Source: a virus
DNA length: 64,000 bases
IMG/VR virus record: IMGVR_UViG_3300037010_001749
Location: 1-64,000 of that record
Direction: 5' to 3' (one strand)
The notes below the pieces were generated by a model. That model saw nothing but the letters and a program-made list of their open reading frames with translations, ran no database searches and was not told the DNA's origin. A program made the translations under genes and the position numbers. Below, in pieces: positions 18,309 through 27,687 of the stretch; positions within the stretch are counted from its first letter, which is position 1, and each line of letters begins with the position of its first letter.

Positions 18309-20410
18309 AGCGTCACCACCTGGTCTGCATAGCTATCAGCGACAGCTGAGTGGGTCACCAGCAGGATCTGATCGAAGTTGGCTGTGGCCAGCGTCGCCAG
18401 CATGCTGGCCTCGCGGTTGTCGTCGCAAGCAGCACCAGGCTCGTCCAGCACCATGAAGTCGTTGTTGGGTAGGAAGGTCTTGGTGAGCGCAATGCGGATG
18501 CCTAGGCCTAGGGAGTCCAGGGCCGAGCCCGACAGGCCTGTGATTGGCTTGCCGTCGACCTTGAAGCCGCCGTCATCCTTGCTGACCACCGACTGCACGC
18601 CGCGGATCTGGCTGAAGTAGTGGCTCACCGTGGAGAGGATGATCGACCACAACTTATCCGCGACCTTCGGCCGCGCAGCACGCAGCTTCTGCAGCAGCAC
18701 GTTGTTCTGCGCCATCTCGGCCATGGAAGACAAGGCCTGGTCATGCGCTTCCTTGATACGTACCTGGCCGGCCACCTGCGCCGCGTGCACCCGTTGCTTG
18801 CTGCCGATGGCCTGGCGCCAGTTTTCGGCCTCGGTGGCCAAAGCCCTGGCCTGGTCCGCATGCTGCGCGGCCGCGGCCTTCAGGTCGCTTTCATGCTGGA
18901 TGGCGTGATTGCCTTGGACCTTGGGTTCGGTGCTGCTGATGGCAGCCTGAACTGCGGCCAGTACCTCGTTGAGCCGGGCGACCTCGACCTCGAGCACTGA
19001 CTTCTGGCCCTGGTCCCGGGCGGCCCGTTGCATCTCCGATTCCGCGGTTCGCAGCGCCGGCGCCGGATCGACCGCGCTGCCGCTCAGGTCCGGTCCAGTC
19101 CACTCGAGCACGGCAGGCACGCGGGTGTCGAGCGCCTTCACGTAGGCAGAGTGCCTTGAAGCGGTCATCGCAAACTTGCGGTCGGCTTGCTCAATCACGT
19201 CCAGCGCCCGCTGGTCTTCCTGCAGATTTGCGATCTCAGTACCGGCCTCGGCCAGTGTGATGCGGACTTGAATCAGCTCCTGGTCCAGGGCCTTGTTATG
19301 GCTTGCGACCTCGGGCACGTCCTTCAGGTCCTTGCCGCAGAAGACGCAGTTCTGCTCCTTGATGATCCGGCCCACGACCTGGCTCTCAACCAGCTTGGCC
19401 TGGTTGTAGCGGAGAGTTTCCCGTTTCAGGGTTTCGGCAATCCGGGCCACCTCGGCCTTGAACGTGGCCGAAGTGCCGTCCCAGGACGGGTCAGGTTCCA
19501 CCAGCGCAAGTACCTCGCGCTGGGCGGCCAGGGCCTTGCCTCGGTCCTGGAAGGCAGCCAGGTCCGCACGCAGGGCCTCCACCTGTGCCGGAGTGGCGTT
19601 GCTGTCAGGCTTGAGCCTCGATAGCGCGTCCTGATTCCGGGCCAAGTCTGCCTGGGCCTGGGCAAGATGGGCCTTGCCGTTCTGCAGTTCCCGCAGGTGC
19701 CCGCGCAACTCATCAGCCGCCTTGGTCGCCTCAGGCACCAGGCCGGCTGTCTCCTTGCTGGCTTCGAAGGCGGCGCTGTACGCAGCCTCGGCTACCGCCA
19801 GTGACCGTTCCTCGGCCGACACGTCGAGCACGCCCGGATCGCTGGCGGCCAGTTGCTGGCTGAGGGTAGCGACCTGTTGCTCCAGGCCTTTGAGGCTGCC
19901 CACCGGCAGGTTTTCGTTGACCAGCTGGATGACCTCGTCGATCACGGAGAAGTTCGATAGCTGCTCGATCATCTGGGCCGTTGCCGTCGGGCCCTCTTCC
20001 AGCGCACCGCGCAGCGCAGCCTGGTTGGCCAGCATGAGCTTGCCGGCCATCTTGGGCGGCGCGCCCAGCAGGCTCTCGACAAAGCGGGTTACCTCCTTCT
20101 GGCCGGTAGCCACAAGCTTGCCGTCCACCTCGATCTCAGCGCCGGACTTGCCGCGGCGAATCTGAACACTGTTCTGGTTGACCTTCCAGTTGAGCACAAC
20201 CTTGAGGCTGGATTCCTTCTCGCCCCAGGTCACAACATCGGCCAGCGGCTCCCGCAAGGCTTCAGACCCGAACAGGGCGTAGGCGATGGCCTCGAGCAGC
20301 GTGGACTTGCCACTCTCGTTGGCCGCCCGGATGGCGGTCAAACCCTTATCGAACGCGACGCGGGTGTCCCGCAGCTTGCGAAAGTTGGTGGTGTATACGG
20401 ATTCAAACAC
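18305..20410 (-). CDS. SbcC/gp46-like recombination ATPase subunit
   Basis: 701 residues. Walker A is ANESGKST near residue 30, a zinc-hook CVFCG lies mid-protein between long coiled-coil arms, and Walker B is FMVLDEP near 660 followed by a VTHS segment. This is the SMC-like partner of an Mre11/SbcD nuclease, used in T4-type phages for end resection, recombination-dependent replication and host DNA breakdown. GTG start, with AAGG about 9 bases upstream; it overlaps the nuclease gene by 8 bases, forming a coupled pair. Confidence 0.92.
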   Translation of the reverse strand: MFESVYTTNFRKLRDTRVAFDKGLTAIRAANESGKSTLLEAIAYALFGSEALREPLADVVTWGEKESSLKVVLNWKVNQNSVQIRRGKSGAEIEVDGKLVATGQKEVTRFVESLLGAPPKMAGKLMLANQAALRGALEEGPTATAQMIEQLSNFSVIDEVIQLVNENLPVGSLKGLEQQVATLSQQLAASDPGVLDVSAEERSLAVAEAAYSAAFEASKETAGLVPEATKAADELRGHLRELQNGKAHLAQAQADLARNQDALSRLKPDSNATPAQVEALRADLAAFQDRGKALAAQREVLALVEPDPSWDGTSATFKAEVARIAETLKRETLRYNQAKLVESQVVGRIIKEQNCVFCGKDLKDVPEVASHNKALDQELIQVRITLAEAGTEIANLQEDQRALDVIEQADRKFAMTASRHSAYVKALDTRVPAVLEWTGPDLSGSAVDPAPALRTAESEMQRAARDQGQKSVLEVEVARLNEVLAAVQAAISSTEPKVQGNHAIQHESDLKAAAAQHADQARALATEAENWRQAIGSKQRVHAAQVAGQVRIKEAHDQALSSMAEMAQNNVLLQKLRAARPKVADKLWSIILSTVSHYFSQIRGVQSVVSKDDGGFKVDGKPITGLSGSALDSLGLGIRIALTKTFLPNNDFMVLDEPGAACDDNREASMLATLATANFDQILLVTHSAVADSYADQVVTL

Positions 20411-21443
20411 TGGCGTTTTCCTTGGCCCTGTAGAGCTTCTTCACGACCTCACGCTCATGCTCGTCCAGGCAATCGAGCAGCGCCTGGAAAACGTCGAACG
20501 TCTTGATCTCTTCGAGAGTGACTTGGATCTGCTCGCCATCGGCGGCACCTGCAACCTTGACCGCGTTGGTGATGACCAGGGCCTTGGCTTTATTCCGGAA
20601 CTTGGCGATGGCCGTGACCACCTCCGAGGCTTCCTCGGCCGAGGCCTCGCCCACGACCCGGATGAACTTCTCACCGCTGTCGGCAAGGGCGCGCCAGTCC
20701 TGCTCGGCATACTCGCCCTTGGCGAGCCAGGTGCACTCGAAGTCCAAGCCGTCCGGCGTGATGACCGCGCAGCGCTTGCTGTCGTTGCCGAGGCAGTCCG
20801 AGACCGAACTCGGGAACTGGTTGCCGACGATGACGACCTTCTCCCCCAACGCCTGCTTCTGCTGGTGCTCGTGGGCAAAGATGATGTGCTCCACCGGAGC
20901 CTTCGTCGCTTGCTCCTGGCTCATGTTGAGCGAGTGGTCGCTTTCGACGGCGAAGTGGTTGTGGTAGTTGCAGTGCACCAGCAAGTAGGCGCACTTCGGT
21001 ACCGACTCGAGAGCCACGTCGAAAAGGTACTGGTTCGCAAGGTGCGGGATCACGTAGGCATCCCACTCATCAAGCTTCATCGGCGCGTCAATCACGGTCA
21101 CGCGCTTGCCGAACTCAGCCACCAGGATCTTGCACAGAAATTGAAAGCTACTCAGCGTCGTGAGCGTCTTCTCCAAGTCATGGTTGCCAGGGACCAAGAG
21201 CAGGCGCTTGCCATCCAGCAAGTGCTTGCGCAGGATCTGCCACACGGCCAGCACGTCGGCCATGGCCACATGCCCGGTGTCGAACAGGTCGCCCAGAACC
21301 AGAAGGGCGCCATCGGCGCCCTGGACCACAGCATCGAGTTGCTCGTTGAGGTAGTTGCGCAACCCCCAGGCCGTGAACGGCGTGGTGCCAGCGGCGCGCT
21401 GGGCGCCGTTGTGGGTGTCATGAATGATGGTCAGGTTTTGCAT
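20403..21443 (-). CDS. SbcD/Mre11/gp47-like nuclease subunit
   Basis: 346 residues of the calcineurin-like metallophosphoesterase fold. Metal-binding motifs are seen in order: HDTHNG near residue 8, GDLFD near 51, GNHD near 86, HCNYHNH near 156 and HEHQ near 195. It pairs with the downstream SMC-like ATPase to make a 3'-5' exo/endonuclease for double-strand-end processing. ATG start; a 50-base gap separates it from the next gene upstream. Confidence 0.9.
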   Translation of the reverse strand: MQNLTIIHDTHNGAQRAAGTTPFTAWGLRNYLNEQLDAVVQGADGALLVLGDLFDTGHVAMADVLAVWQILRKHLLDGKRLLLVPGNHDLEKTLTTLSSFQFLCKILVAEFGKRVTVIDAPMKLDEWDAYVIPHLANQYLFDVALESVPKCAYLLVHCNYHNHFAVESDHSLNMSQEQATKAPVEHIIFAHEHQQKQALGEKVVIVGNQFPSSVSDCLGNDSKRCAVITPDGLDFECTWLAKGEYAEQDWRALADSGEKFIRVVGEASAEEASEVVTAIAKFRNKAKALVITNAVKVAGAADGEQIQVTLEEIKTFDVFQALLDCLDEHEREVVKKLYRAKENASV

Positions 21444-21492
21444 AGTTGTCAGAGTTTACCAGGGGCCATGGCCCTGTCGATAGCCCCATCCA

Positions 21493-21939
21493 TCAGGTGA
21501 ACAGCCCCAGGCTGTCTAGCGCGGCCGCGCAACTGGGGTACGTCGGCAGTGCAGAGATGTCCCAACTTTTGCCTGGGCGGTGGATGTACGGCTCGATGCT
21601 GGAGATACGCCACATCTCGTGCTTGGTGTGGTGGACCAGGACGTAGACGCGGCCTCCGGCCCACATGCGCTTGCGTAGCTTCGCCACGCCTTCGGGCTTG
21701 TAGTTCTTGAACGGCAGCGTGGCGACCGCTTCGGTCTCCTTCACTTCGATAATGCCGAAGCAGCACGGCATGTAGAACTCGAAGTCGCCGACCTGCCGCG
21801 GAAAGCGCCCGCCAGCGCTATGCGCGTCGTAGTTGCGGTGCCAGTCGAAGGCCACGGTCTTTCGGTCGTAGGCCTCGAGGTACTTCTTCACCTCGTCTTC
21901 GCTGCTTTTGCCGCGGTTGGCTTCACTCCTCGTCGCCAC
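21493..21939 (-). CDS. PD-(D/E)XK nuclease, resolvase-like
   Basis: 148 residues. The core GDFEFYMPCCFGIIEVKET shows the D...E-x-K catalytic pattern of PD-(D/E)XK nucleases, and the sequence style (conserved basic N-terminus, W-x-I segment later) resembles RecU or Hjc Holliday-junction resolvases. Its place next to SbcCD supports a recombination role. GTG 21939 has GGAG upstream and overlaps the preceding gene by 17 bases. VRR-NUC-like alternatives cannot be excluded. Confidence 0.7.
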   Translation of the reverse strand: MATRSEANRGKSSEDEVKKYLEAYDRKTVAFDWHRNYDAHSAGGRFPRQVGDFEFYMPCCFGIIEVKETEAVATLPFKNYKPEGVAKLRKRMWAGGRVYVLVHHTKHEMWRISSIEPYIHRPGKSWDISALPTYPSCAAALDSLGLFT

Positions 21940-22171
21940 GGGATTGCTCCTTGCGTTCCCGGATCGTGGCCGAGATGTTGAGATGGATATAGGTGCTCTG
22001 CAGTTCGTCCTCGCTGAGGCTCATGACCCGCTGTAGAAGGCGCGCACGCTGCAGCGTGATGACCCCGGCGAGCTCGACGCGAAAGCCCCCTTGCGTCTTG
22101 TAGGACAAGACCGCGTGGGCCTGGCCTCTCGGTGCCGAATCCTTCGGTAGCTTTGCTTTCCAGTCGCTCAT
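21923..22171 (-). CDS. Hypothetical protein in recombination operon
   Basis: 82 residues, no recognised motif; the middle reads as two beta strands (AVLSYKTQGGFRVELAGVI) and then a helix with basic residues. GAGGAA precedes the ATG. It overlaps the nuclease gene, so co-translation and an accessory role in recombination are plausible but unproven. Confidence 0.7.
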   Translation of the reverse strand: MSDWKAKLPKDSAPRGQAHAVLSYKTQGGFRVELAGVITLQRARLLQRVMSLSEDELQSTYIHLNISATIRERKEQSRGDEE

Positions 22172-22178
22172 TTGTTCC

Positions 22179-22496
22179 TCAAAAGGGGGTCGTGTCCCCT
22201 GTATGTGATTTCAGTCGCAAGCCCAGCCAGGCAACTGCGCCTTCGTCTTCCCCGGCTCGAACTGCTCTGTTGGCCTCGCCTTCAGGGTGCTGGTCACAGA
22301 GGGCTGAGCCCTTTCGGTGTGGCCCCCAGAAGTAGGCCCCGGCACACCTGCAAGGTACGCGATGGATACGCTCAAGATCGAGGTAAAAGCGGTCATAACC
22401 GCAGTCCCGGCACTTGCGTTTTCGCCTGTACCACTGCAGGGAGTGCTTGAAGGTGTTGCGTGTTCTGCATCGGCTGCAGCGGTAGATGTGGGCCAT
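22179..22496 (-). CDS. Zinc-ribbon protein
   Basis: 105 residues with metal-binding pairs CSRC near residue 8 and CRDC near 34, then CRC and a GSALC segment near 50-67. It matches small phage zinc-ribbon proteins found beside polymerase genes; a nucleic-acid-binding role is inferred. The whole gene except its last bases lies on top of the HNH frame at 22211-22714. GGAG lies about 10 bases before the ATG. Confidence 0.75.
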   Translation of the reverse strand: MAHIYRCSRCRTRNTFKHSLQWYRRKRKCRDCGYDRFYLDLERIHRVPCRCAGAYFWGPHRKGSALCDQHPEGEANRAVRAGEDEGAVAWLGLRLKSHTGDTTPF

Positions 22497-22714
22497 AGTG
22501 CGGCTTGCTCCATGAAGATATTTCCTTTGGCTAGGTTAGCCGCCATCGGCAGCACTCGCAAGTTGTAGTGAACGTGCAGGCCGCAGACCAGATCGCCTTT
22601 GAGCGGGATGATGTGATCCACGCTGTGTAGCGTGCCTGTCTCTTTGGTGAGACGCTTAGCGTCTCTGTAGAGCCTACGGATCAGGGCTTTATCGGCCCAA
22701 GGCGGTGTCGCCAT
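22211..22714 (-). CDS. HNH endonuclease with out-of-frame C-terminal overlap
   Basis: From ATG 22714 (AAGGTG upstream), the first 70 residues are a clear phage HNH domain: TPPWADKALIRRLYRDAKR, then VDHIIPLKGD, GLHVHYNLRVLP and NLAKGN. This class nicks or cuts DNA and is often a free-standing homing nuclease next to polymerase genes. After GNIFMEQ the frame continues about 95 residues that overlap the zinc ribbon in another frame and look non-native (Ser/Thr/Ala-rich). The real protein may end by frameshift, or the gene was inserted over the zinc ribbon. Confidence 0.7.
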   Translation of the reverse strand: MATPPWADKALIRRLYRDAKRLTKETGTLHSVDHIIPLKGDLVCGLHVHYNLRVLPMAANLAKGNIFMEQAALWPTSTAAADAEHATPSSTPCSGTGENASAGTAVMTAFTSILSVSIAYLAGVPGPTSGGHTERAQPSVTSTLKARPTEQFEPGKTKAQLPGWACD

Positions 22715-22808
22715 CTTCACCTTCAGCCGGTAGACTTTTCCGCGGAAGTTCCCTCGGCTGATGCGCAGTGGGCACCCAGGCCTGAATAACGGTCCTGGGT
22801 GCTGTCCA

Positions 22809-25800
22809 TCAAGCTGCAGCGATAGCTGTTCTGCTCTTGGCACGAGTCTCTTCCAGCTTTGCCATGCCGTAGGCCACAGCCTCGGCCGTGGGCTGCTCAC
22901 CGATCTCGATCTGCTCGCCGAACGACGGGCCAAAGCTGATCGACGACTCGATGGGGATGGCCATGCCGCCATACGGCTGCACCATACAAGCGTGCATCTC
23001 CTGCAGGAATGGCAGCAGATCTTTGGTCGCCACGCTCCACACGACTTCGTCGTGGATGGGACCGATGAACACGCAGTCGTACTTGAAGATCAGCCGGCGC
23101 TTCCAAGCCGCACCGTAGGCGCGCTTGGTTTGCTCTGCGGCAGACCCCTGTACCTTGAAATTCACAGCCTGGCGTTCAGCCTTGCTGGCCACATAGCCGT
23201 CGCCGCTGTTGAGCGCTGCCTGCAGGTGCCGCACCGCGCCACCCATCGTCCGCACGAAGCCCTTGTTGCTGGCTTCGCTGATGACGTCGTCCTTCCAAGC
23301 CGCAGCCACGGGGAAGGCTTCTTCCTTCGCAGCCACGAAGACTTCAGCGTCCTCCAGCGGGATCAGCAGCGTCTCGGCGACCTTCTTGGCCATTGCGCCG
23401 TACTCGGTCGTGAAGTTGACCTTCTTGCCGTAGACCCGAGAGTCCTTCGCTTCAGTATGCAGCGGGCTGGTCTTGTCTTGACGGGCGGCCTCAAAGGCCT
23501 CGTAGCTCCACTCATGCGCCGGGTACTTCCACTTCGCGATCCCGAGGCCAGTCAGCGAGTGCATGTCGCGCTTGTGCTCGCCAACGTAGCAGGCCACCAT
23601 GGCCGGGTCCTTGCTGTAGTCCGCGATGATGCGGAGTTCCTGCGAGGACTCGTCAAGTGAGGCGATGACCGCATCTGCGTGGTGGGGCACGATCACTTCC
23701 CGGAACCGGGGAAGCTGACCCTCGATCTTCGGGTGCTTTGGCAGCTGCTGCTTGTTCGGCCCGCTCTCGCTTGACCTCCGGGTATTGGCTTCGCACTGGT
23801 TCAGCGAAGAATGGAGCTTGCCAGTCTTCCAGTGCAGCAGGCCGGGGTACTTGTTGTAGTACAGGCTGCGCCGAGTCTCGACCATCTGCATCAGCTTCAT
23901 CGCATTGAGGGCCTGCTTGTCATCCTCCTTAGCGTCGAACTTCAAGGCCCAATCGATGGCCAGCACGTCGGTCTTGGCCGACCCTTCACGCTGGCCGGCG
24001 GCCTTCATCACGTCCGTTGGCTTGTTACGAATGCGGATAGGCAGGCCCATCACTTCGTACATCAACCGGGCCTTCTGCTGCGGAGACCCACCATTGAACT
24101 TCGGTTCACCCTTGAAGTGGTTCTTGACGTAGGTGTTGAACGCAACCCAGGCCTGTGTCATCGAGCCGTCGTCGTTGTAGGCCGGCAGCTTGTAGCAGTT
24201 CAGAAGCAGCGCCGCCAAGGTGTCTTCCCCTTCAGCCGCCATCAGCGCCGCGAGCTTCTCGGACTTACGCGCCTGGGTGTCCAGGACCTTGTCTGTCACC
24301 AGGCTATAGGCCAGCTTCAGATCCGACGGCGTGCTCTTGGAGTCGAACACCGGGCAGACCGAGCCCTCCCAGCCGCGCTCCATGAGGTATCCACGTAGGA
24401 TCGCCCAGGCCTCGTCGTAAGTCTTGTCGTCTTCCTTCGAAAGTTCCCGCATCTTCCCAGCCGAGAAATCAGTGCCCTGCAGGAACCCGGCGGCGCTCAT
24501 GTAGGCCGCATCGATCTCTGTCTCGAGGTAGCACTGCCATGTGTGTTCGAGTTCCATCACAAGTCGGTAGAAGACGTGCAGCGCCGCAGTGCAGATAGTG
24601 TCATCAGCGCCGTAGCTGAAGACCTCCGTTGCTGGCAACTCGTTAATCTTGTAGAGCCGAGTCACGGTGGCCGGGGTGTACGAGGCGGTCTCGCCGGCAG
24701 CGTCAAGTTCCAGCGCCTGCTCTTCGGTGATCTCGTTGTTGCCCGCGTCGTAGTAGGCCGCCGGGATGTTGACCCTGACGAGGCGGCCGCCCTTGCGCAT
24801 CTCGTCTTCCGGGCCGGTGCGGCTGCAGGTTTCCTTGTACGTTTGCTGCTTGTATCCCAGGTGGTAGTCAGAGCGGAACTTGAGCCCGTTCTTCAGGTTC
24901 TCGTCCACGTAGGACGCTTCAATCTTGGTATCGAGGCAGTTGGTCAGAAAGCCGTCGGCGCCGTTGTCCTCCTGCTGCGCGGACCACTCCTGGTACAGCA
25001 CCGTGAGTTCGAAGCTCAGGTTCTGGATCACCTTCTCGGGCTTGATCTGGGCAATCAGCTGCCGCACAGCTTCGCTGGGCACGTTGCGGGTCTCAGCGTG
25101 GTCCACACTGATGTAGACCGTGTACTGCAGGTTGTCCCCGAACGTGAGGCTCAAGCCTGTCAGCGTGCTGCCCAGGACGTCGACGCCGTCCGGGTCTGGC
25201 GGCTGCTGGTTCTGCAGCCACTCATCGGACTCGGGCGGAGTCGATGTCTCGATGTCCAGTGCCACGAACGGTGAGCGCTGGCACTGCTGCAAGCAGAAGT
25301 CGCGCTGGGCTTCCCAGTTGTCCGTAGTCACGAGCCAGGACTGGCCGGCGTAGCGCTCCAAGCGCTCGTCGGTCACGCCGCGCACGAAGGTCTTCACCTT
25401 ACCTGGGCGCCACTTCAGCTGGAAGCTCCGGCTATTGACCCACTCCGGGTGCAGCGATGCGAGCTTGAAGCTCTGCATCGTGCGCTCGGCGTTCTTGCAG
25501 ATCAGCGCGATGGCCTTGTCTTCCTCGGCCTGGGCAAACAACGGGCCCAGCGAGCCGGCCTGCATCAAGTCCAGCAGGTGCTGCAGGCCTTCGTTGTCAT
25601 ACACCAGGCGGAAGCCGTCCCAGGTCTTCTCACCGAAGCCCGGGCAGCCTGGGATGTTGTCGCTGTCATCACCCACAAGCGACTTGTAGACGGTAATGAG
25701 GTGGAAGGGAAAATCGCCGTACTTGTTGTGATTGACCTTTCCGTTGATCCACACGTGGACCTTGGCACCCTGCTCGTTCGTGCCCACCAACGCTGCCATG

Positions 25801-26240
25801 TCGTTGTCGTGGGTGGCGATCAGGATGTCACGCTCGGAGTGCTTAGCTAAGTAGGCCAGCACGTCGTCGCCTTCGACCGTGTCCTGACTCACCGCAGTGG
25901 CGCCCACGTCACGCCAGGTCTGCTCGAGCATGCCCAGCATCTTCTGGAACTCGGCGTAGGCTTCGGGCGGCCGCGCATCGCGCTTACCCTTGTACTTCGG
26001 GTCAATGGCCAGCCGGCGACGCTTGCTGTTCTGGCCTTCGAAGACCAGGATGCATTCGTGGGGCGTAGCGCCTGCCGCCTTCATCGCACCCAGCATCGAG
26101 TTCATGGTGTTCTCGTAGCCATACGGTGCGGTGTTGATGTGGACTTCTTTCTCTTCGTGGAGAACCTTGTAGCCCTCCTTGTCTTTCGAGACCAGGAGGC
26201 CATTCCAGCCGAAGCTGGACATATCAAATGCGAGTTGCAT
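22809..26240 (-). CDS. polA-like: DNA polymerase I (5' nuclease, 3'-5' exonuclease, polymerase)
   Basis: 1,143 residues with all three Pol I parts. The 5' nuclease shows GDDVLAYLA, THDND and GDDSDNIPGCPGFGEKT (residues about 120-215). The 3'-5' exonuclease starts at FVALDIETSTP near 325. The polymerase shows motif A DESSQELRIIADYSKDP, motif B RVYGKKVNFTTEYGA and motif C GPIHDEV. It is the replicative polymerase of the phage. A full 5' nuclease domain is uncommon among phage Pol I enzymes, which often split it off. It is followed downstream by an HNH gene. Confidence 0.95.
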   Translation of the reverse strand: MQLAFDMSSFGWNGLLVSKDKEGYKVLHEEKEVHINTAPYGYENTMNSMLGAMKAAGATPHECILVFEGQNSKRRRLAIDPKYKGKRDARPPEAYAEFQKMLGMLEQTWRDVGATAVSQDTVEGDDVLAYLAKHSERDILIATHDNDMAALVGTNEQGAKVHVWINGKVNHNKYGDFPFHLITVYKSLVGDDSDNIPGCPGFGEKTWDGFRLVYDNEGLQHLLDLMQAGSLGPLFAQAEEDKAIALICKNAERTMQSFKLASLHPEWVNSRSFQLKWRPGKVKTFVRGVTDERLERYAGQSWLVTTDNWEAQRDFCLQQCQRSPFVALDIETSTPPESDEWLQNQQPPDPDGVDVLGSTLTGLSLTFGDNLQYTVYISVDHAETRNVPSEAVRQLIAQIKPEKVIQNLSFELTVLYQEWSAQQEDNGADGFLTNCLDTKIEASYVDENLKNGLKFRSDYHLGYKQQTYKETCSRTGPEDEMRKGGRLVRVNIPAAYYDAGNNEITEEQALELDAAGETASYTPATVTRLYKINELPATEVFSYGADDTICTAALHVFYRLVMELEHTWQCYLETEIDAAYMSAAGFLQGTDFSAGKMRELSKEDDKTYDEAWAILRGYLMERGWEGSVCPVFDSKSTPSDLKLAYSLVTDKVLDTQARKSEKLAALMAAEGEDTLAALLLNCYKLPAYNDDGSMTQAWVAFNTYVKNHFKGEPKFNGGSPQQKARLMYEVMGLPIRIRNKPTDVMKAAGQREGSAKTDVLAIDWALKFDAKEDDKQALNAMKLMQMVETRRSLYYNKYPGLLHWKTGKLHSSLNQCEANTRRSSESGPNKQQLPKHPKIEGQLPRFREVIVPHHADAVIASLDESSQELRIIADYSKDPAMVACYVGEHKRDMHSLTGLGIAKWKYPAHEWSYEAFEAARQDKTSPLHTEAKDSRVYGKKVNFTTEYGAMAKKVAETLLIPLEDAEVFVAAKEEAFPVAAAWKDDVISEASNKGFVRTMGGAVRHLQAALNSGDGYVASKAERQAVNFKVQGSAAEQTKRAYGAAWKRRLIFKYDCVFIGPIHDEVVWSVATKDLLPFLQEMHACMVQPYGGMAIPIESSISFGPSFGEQIEIGEQPTAEAVAYGMAKLEETRAKSRTAIAAA

Positions 26241-26675
26241 TTACTTGTTGTCCTTGATCGTGTAGTGGTGCGGCTGCTTGCCCTTGTGCAGCTCGAGGAT
26301 GGCCGCCGCCTGGCTGTTCAACTCGGCAAGTTCAAAAGAGACGCCGTTCATCGGACGGTCGTCAACCATGTTCCCCTGCAGCATAGAGTCGCGCAGCACC
26401 ATGAGGCTTGCGATGGCCTTGTCCAGGTGGTGCATGCCGCTGTCAGGGTCGATGTCTTGGCCTTCCCACCATGGGACGATGTGCCGGGCGACCGTAGCGT
26501 CGAAGTAGACCGAGGCTCGAACGCCGGCGCCGCGGTAGTTGTGCCGGCCGTACTTCGCAGCGCCTTCGAGCATGGCCAGGCCTATGCGCCACAGCACACG
26601 CATAGGCAGGGTAGAGAAGGGCACCTTGGCAGTGCCAATGGCGTCCTTCGGGTTGGTCTCTTTACGCTCGCCCAT
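26241..26675 (-). CDS. dATP/dGTP diphosphohydrolase-like protein (DUF5664-like)
   Basis: 144 residues opening with NPKDAIGTAKVPFSTLP and continuing LEGAAKYGRHNYR and HLDKAIASLMVL, the pattern of the phage dATP/dGTP diphosphohydrolase N-terminal family (all-alpha NTP pyrophosphohydrolase type). Such proteins adjust purine dNTP pools. The gene sits directly upstream of the polymerase with no spacer and overlaps its own upstream neighbour by 14 bases. Substrate cannot be read from sequence alone. Confidence 0.75.
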   Translation of the reverse strand: MGERKETNPKDAIGTAKVPFSTLPMRVLWRIGLAMLEGAAKYGRHNYRGAGVRASVYFDATVARHIVPWWEGQDIDPDSGMHHLDKAIASLMVLRDSMLQGNMVDDRPMNGVSFELAELNSQAAAILELHKGKQPHHYTIKDNK

Positions 26676-27687
26676 TCTCAGCCTTGTTGATCTCGAATTT
26701 GAGTGTGTTGACGATCCGGCTTTCCACTCGGCGACTCAGCACCGCAGGCAGTATCCGACGTGGGTCGTAGACCCGTTTGGCAAAGTCTTCCAGGCGCATG
26801 TGAGTCGGCACCAGGATCTCCACGAGCATCGAGACTTTGAGGCGATCCACGTACTGCCAGTCCTCCATAACGCCCAAGGCCTCCTTGAACGCCGCCACCC
26901 GCGCCTTGCGCTTGAAGGCCTCGACTGACATGCGCTCCACCGCTTGCACAAGCTCCTTGCATAGCTGACCGTCAGACAAGATACGCAGCGTCTGCAGCGC
27001 GTAGTCCACACCTTCGAACTCTGGAAACTTCTCCAGGTTCTCGTGCAGCACGGAGCGCAGCCTGGCGATGAGGTCGTAGTGGCAAGTCATGGAGATGATG
27101 CCCCGGGGCATCTCCAGCATGCCTGCCACAGCGTTGGAGCAGTCAGCGTCCCAGGCCTCGGCGTACACCGAAGGGAAGCCGGAGACGACACCGATCTGGC
27201 CCCACTGAGTCTCAGCGTAGTAGTTGCTTGCGTCTTCGACGAAACCTATGATGCCGGCACAGGAGGTGCGGAATACCCGGGCCACTTCCATGGCAAACAT
27301 GGCGCCAGTTGCGTGCGTGCCTACCGGCCAGTCCTCGGGTAGCGGAAACGCCATCTTGCGCTCGCCAACCGGGACCTTCTGAAAGACCAGGGCCATGCCG
27401 CGGTGGCCATCCAATGTGCTGAACTCTTCCGGAGCAAAGCGAAGAAGCTCCAGGCCTCGACGGTAGAAGGCGTGGAGTTCCTCAGCGTTAAGGGGCAACG
27501 GATAGTCCAGGTACTCGTGCAGAGGTACGCCCAGAAGCATCTGCGGGGCCTTCAGCGGTGGGGCCTGCCAGGGCAGGTCCGTGATGCTGATAGGCCCCTG
27601 CAACAAGTCCGCTGGGCTATAGCCAGCGTTGCTGAAGGAGGTGGCTATGGCCTCCGACAGTACGCGGGTTCTATTGAGCCTGGCCAT
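26662..27687 (-). CDS. Hypothetical protein in replication operon
   Basis: 341 residues, unrecognised. It has no signal peptide or membrane segment; the C-terminal third is helical and basic. It lies between two nucleotide pyrophosphohydrolase-like genes and overlaps both (14 and 17 bases), so it is co-expressed with replication genes. It does not look like PurZ or another purine enzyme: no GDEGKG-type motif is present. Confidence 0.75.
   Translation of the reverse strand: MARLNRTRVLSEAIATSFSNAGYSPADLLQGPISITDLPWQAPPLKAPQMLLGVPLHEYLDYPLPLNAEELHAFYRRGLELLRFAPEEFSTLDGHRGMALVFQKVPVGERKMAFPLPEDWPVGTHATGAMFAMEVARVFRTSCAGIIGFVEDASNYYAETQWGQIGVVSGFPSVYAEAWDADCSNAVAGMLEMPRGIISMTCHYDLIARLRSVLHENLEKFPEFEGVDYALQTLRILSDGQLCKELVQAVERMSVEAFKRKARVAAFKEALGVMEDWQYVDRLKVSMLVEILVPTHMRLEDFAKRVYDPRRILPAVLSRRVESRIVNTLKFEINKAENGRA

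Noticed and set aside
20286-21500. 404-residue + strand frame over the SbcC/SbcD genes
   Set aside because: Antisense shadow of two well-supported genes, with no start signals or domains.
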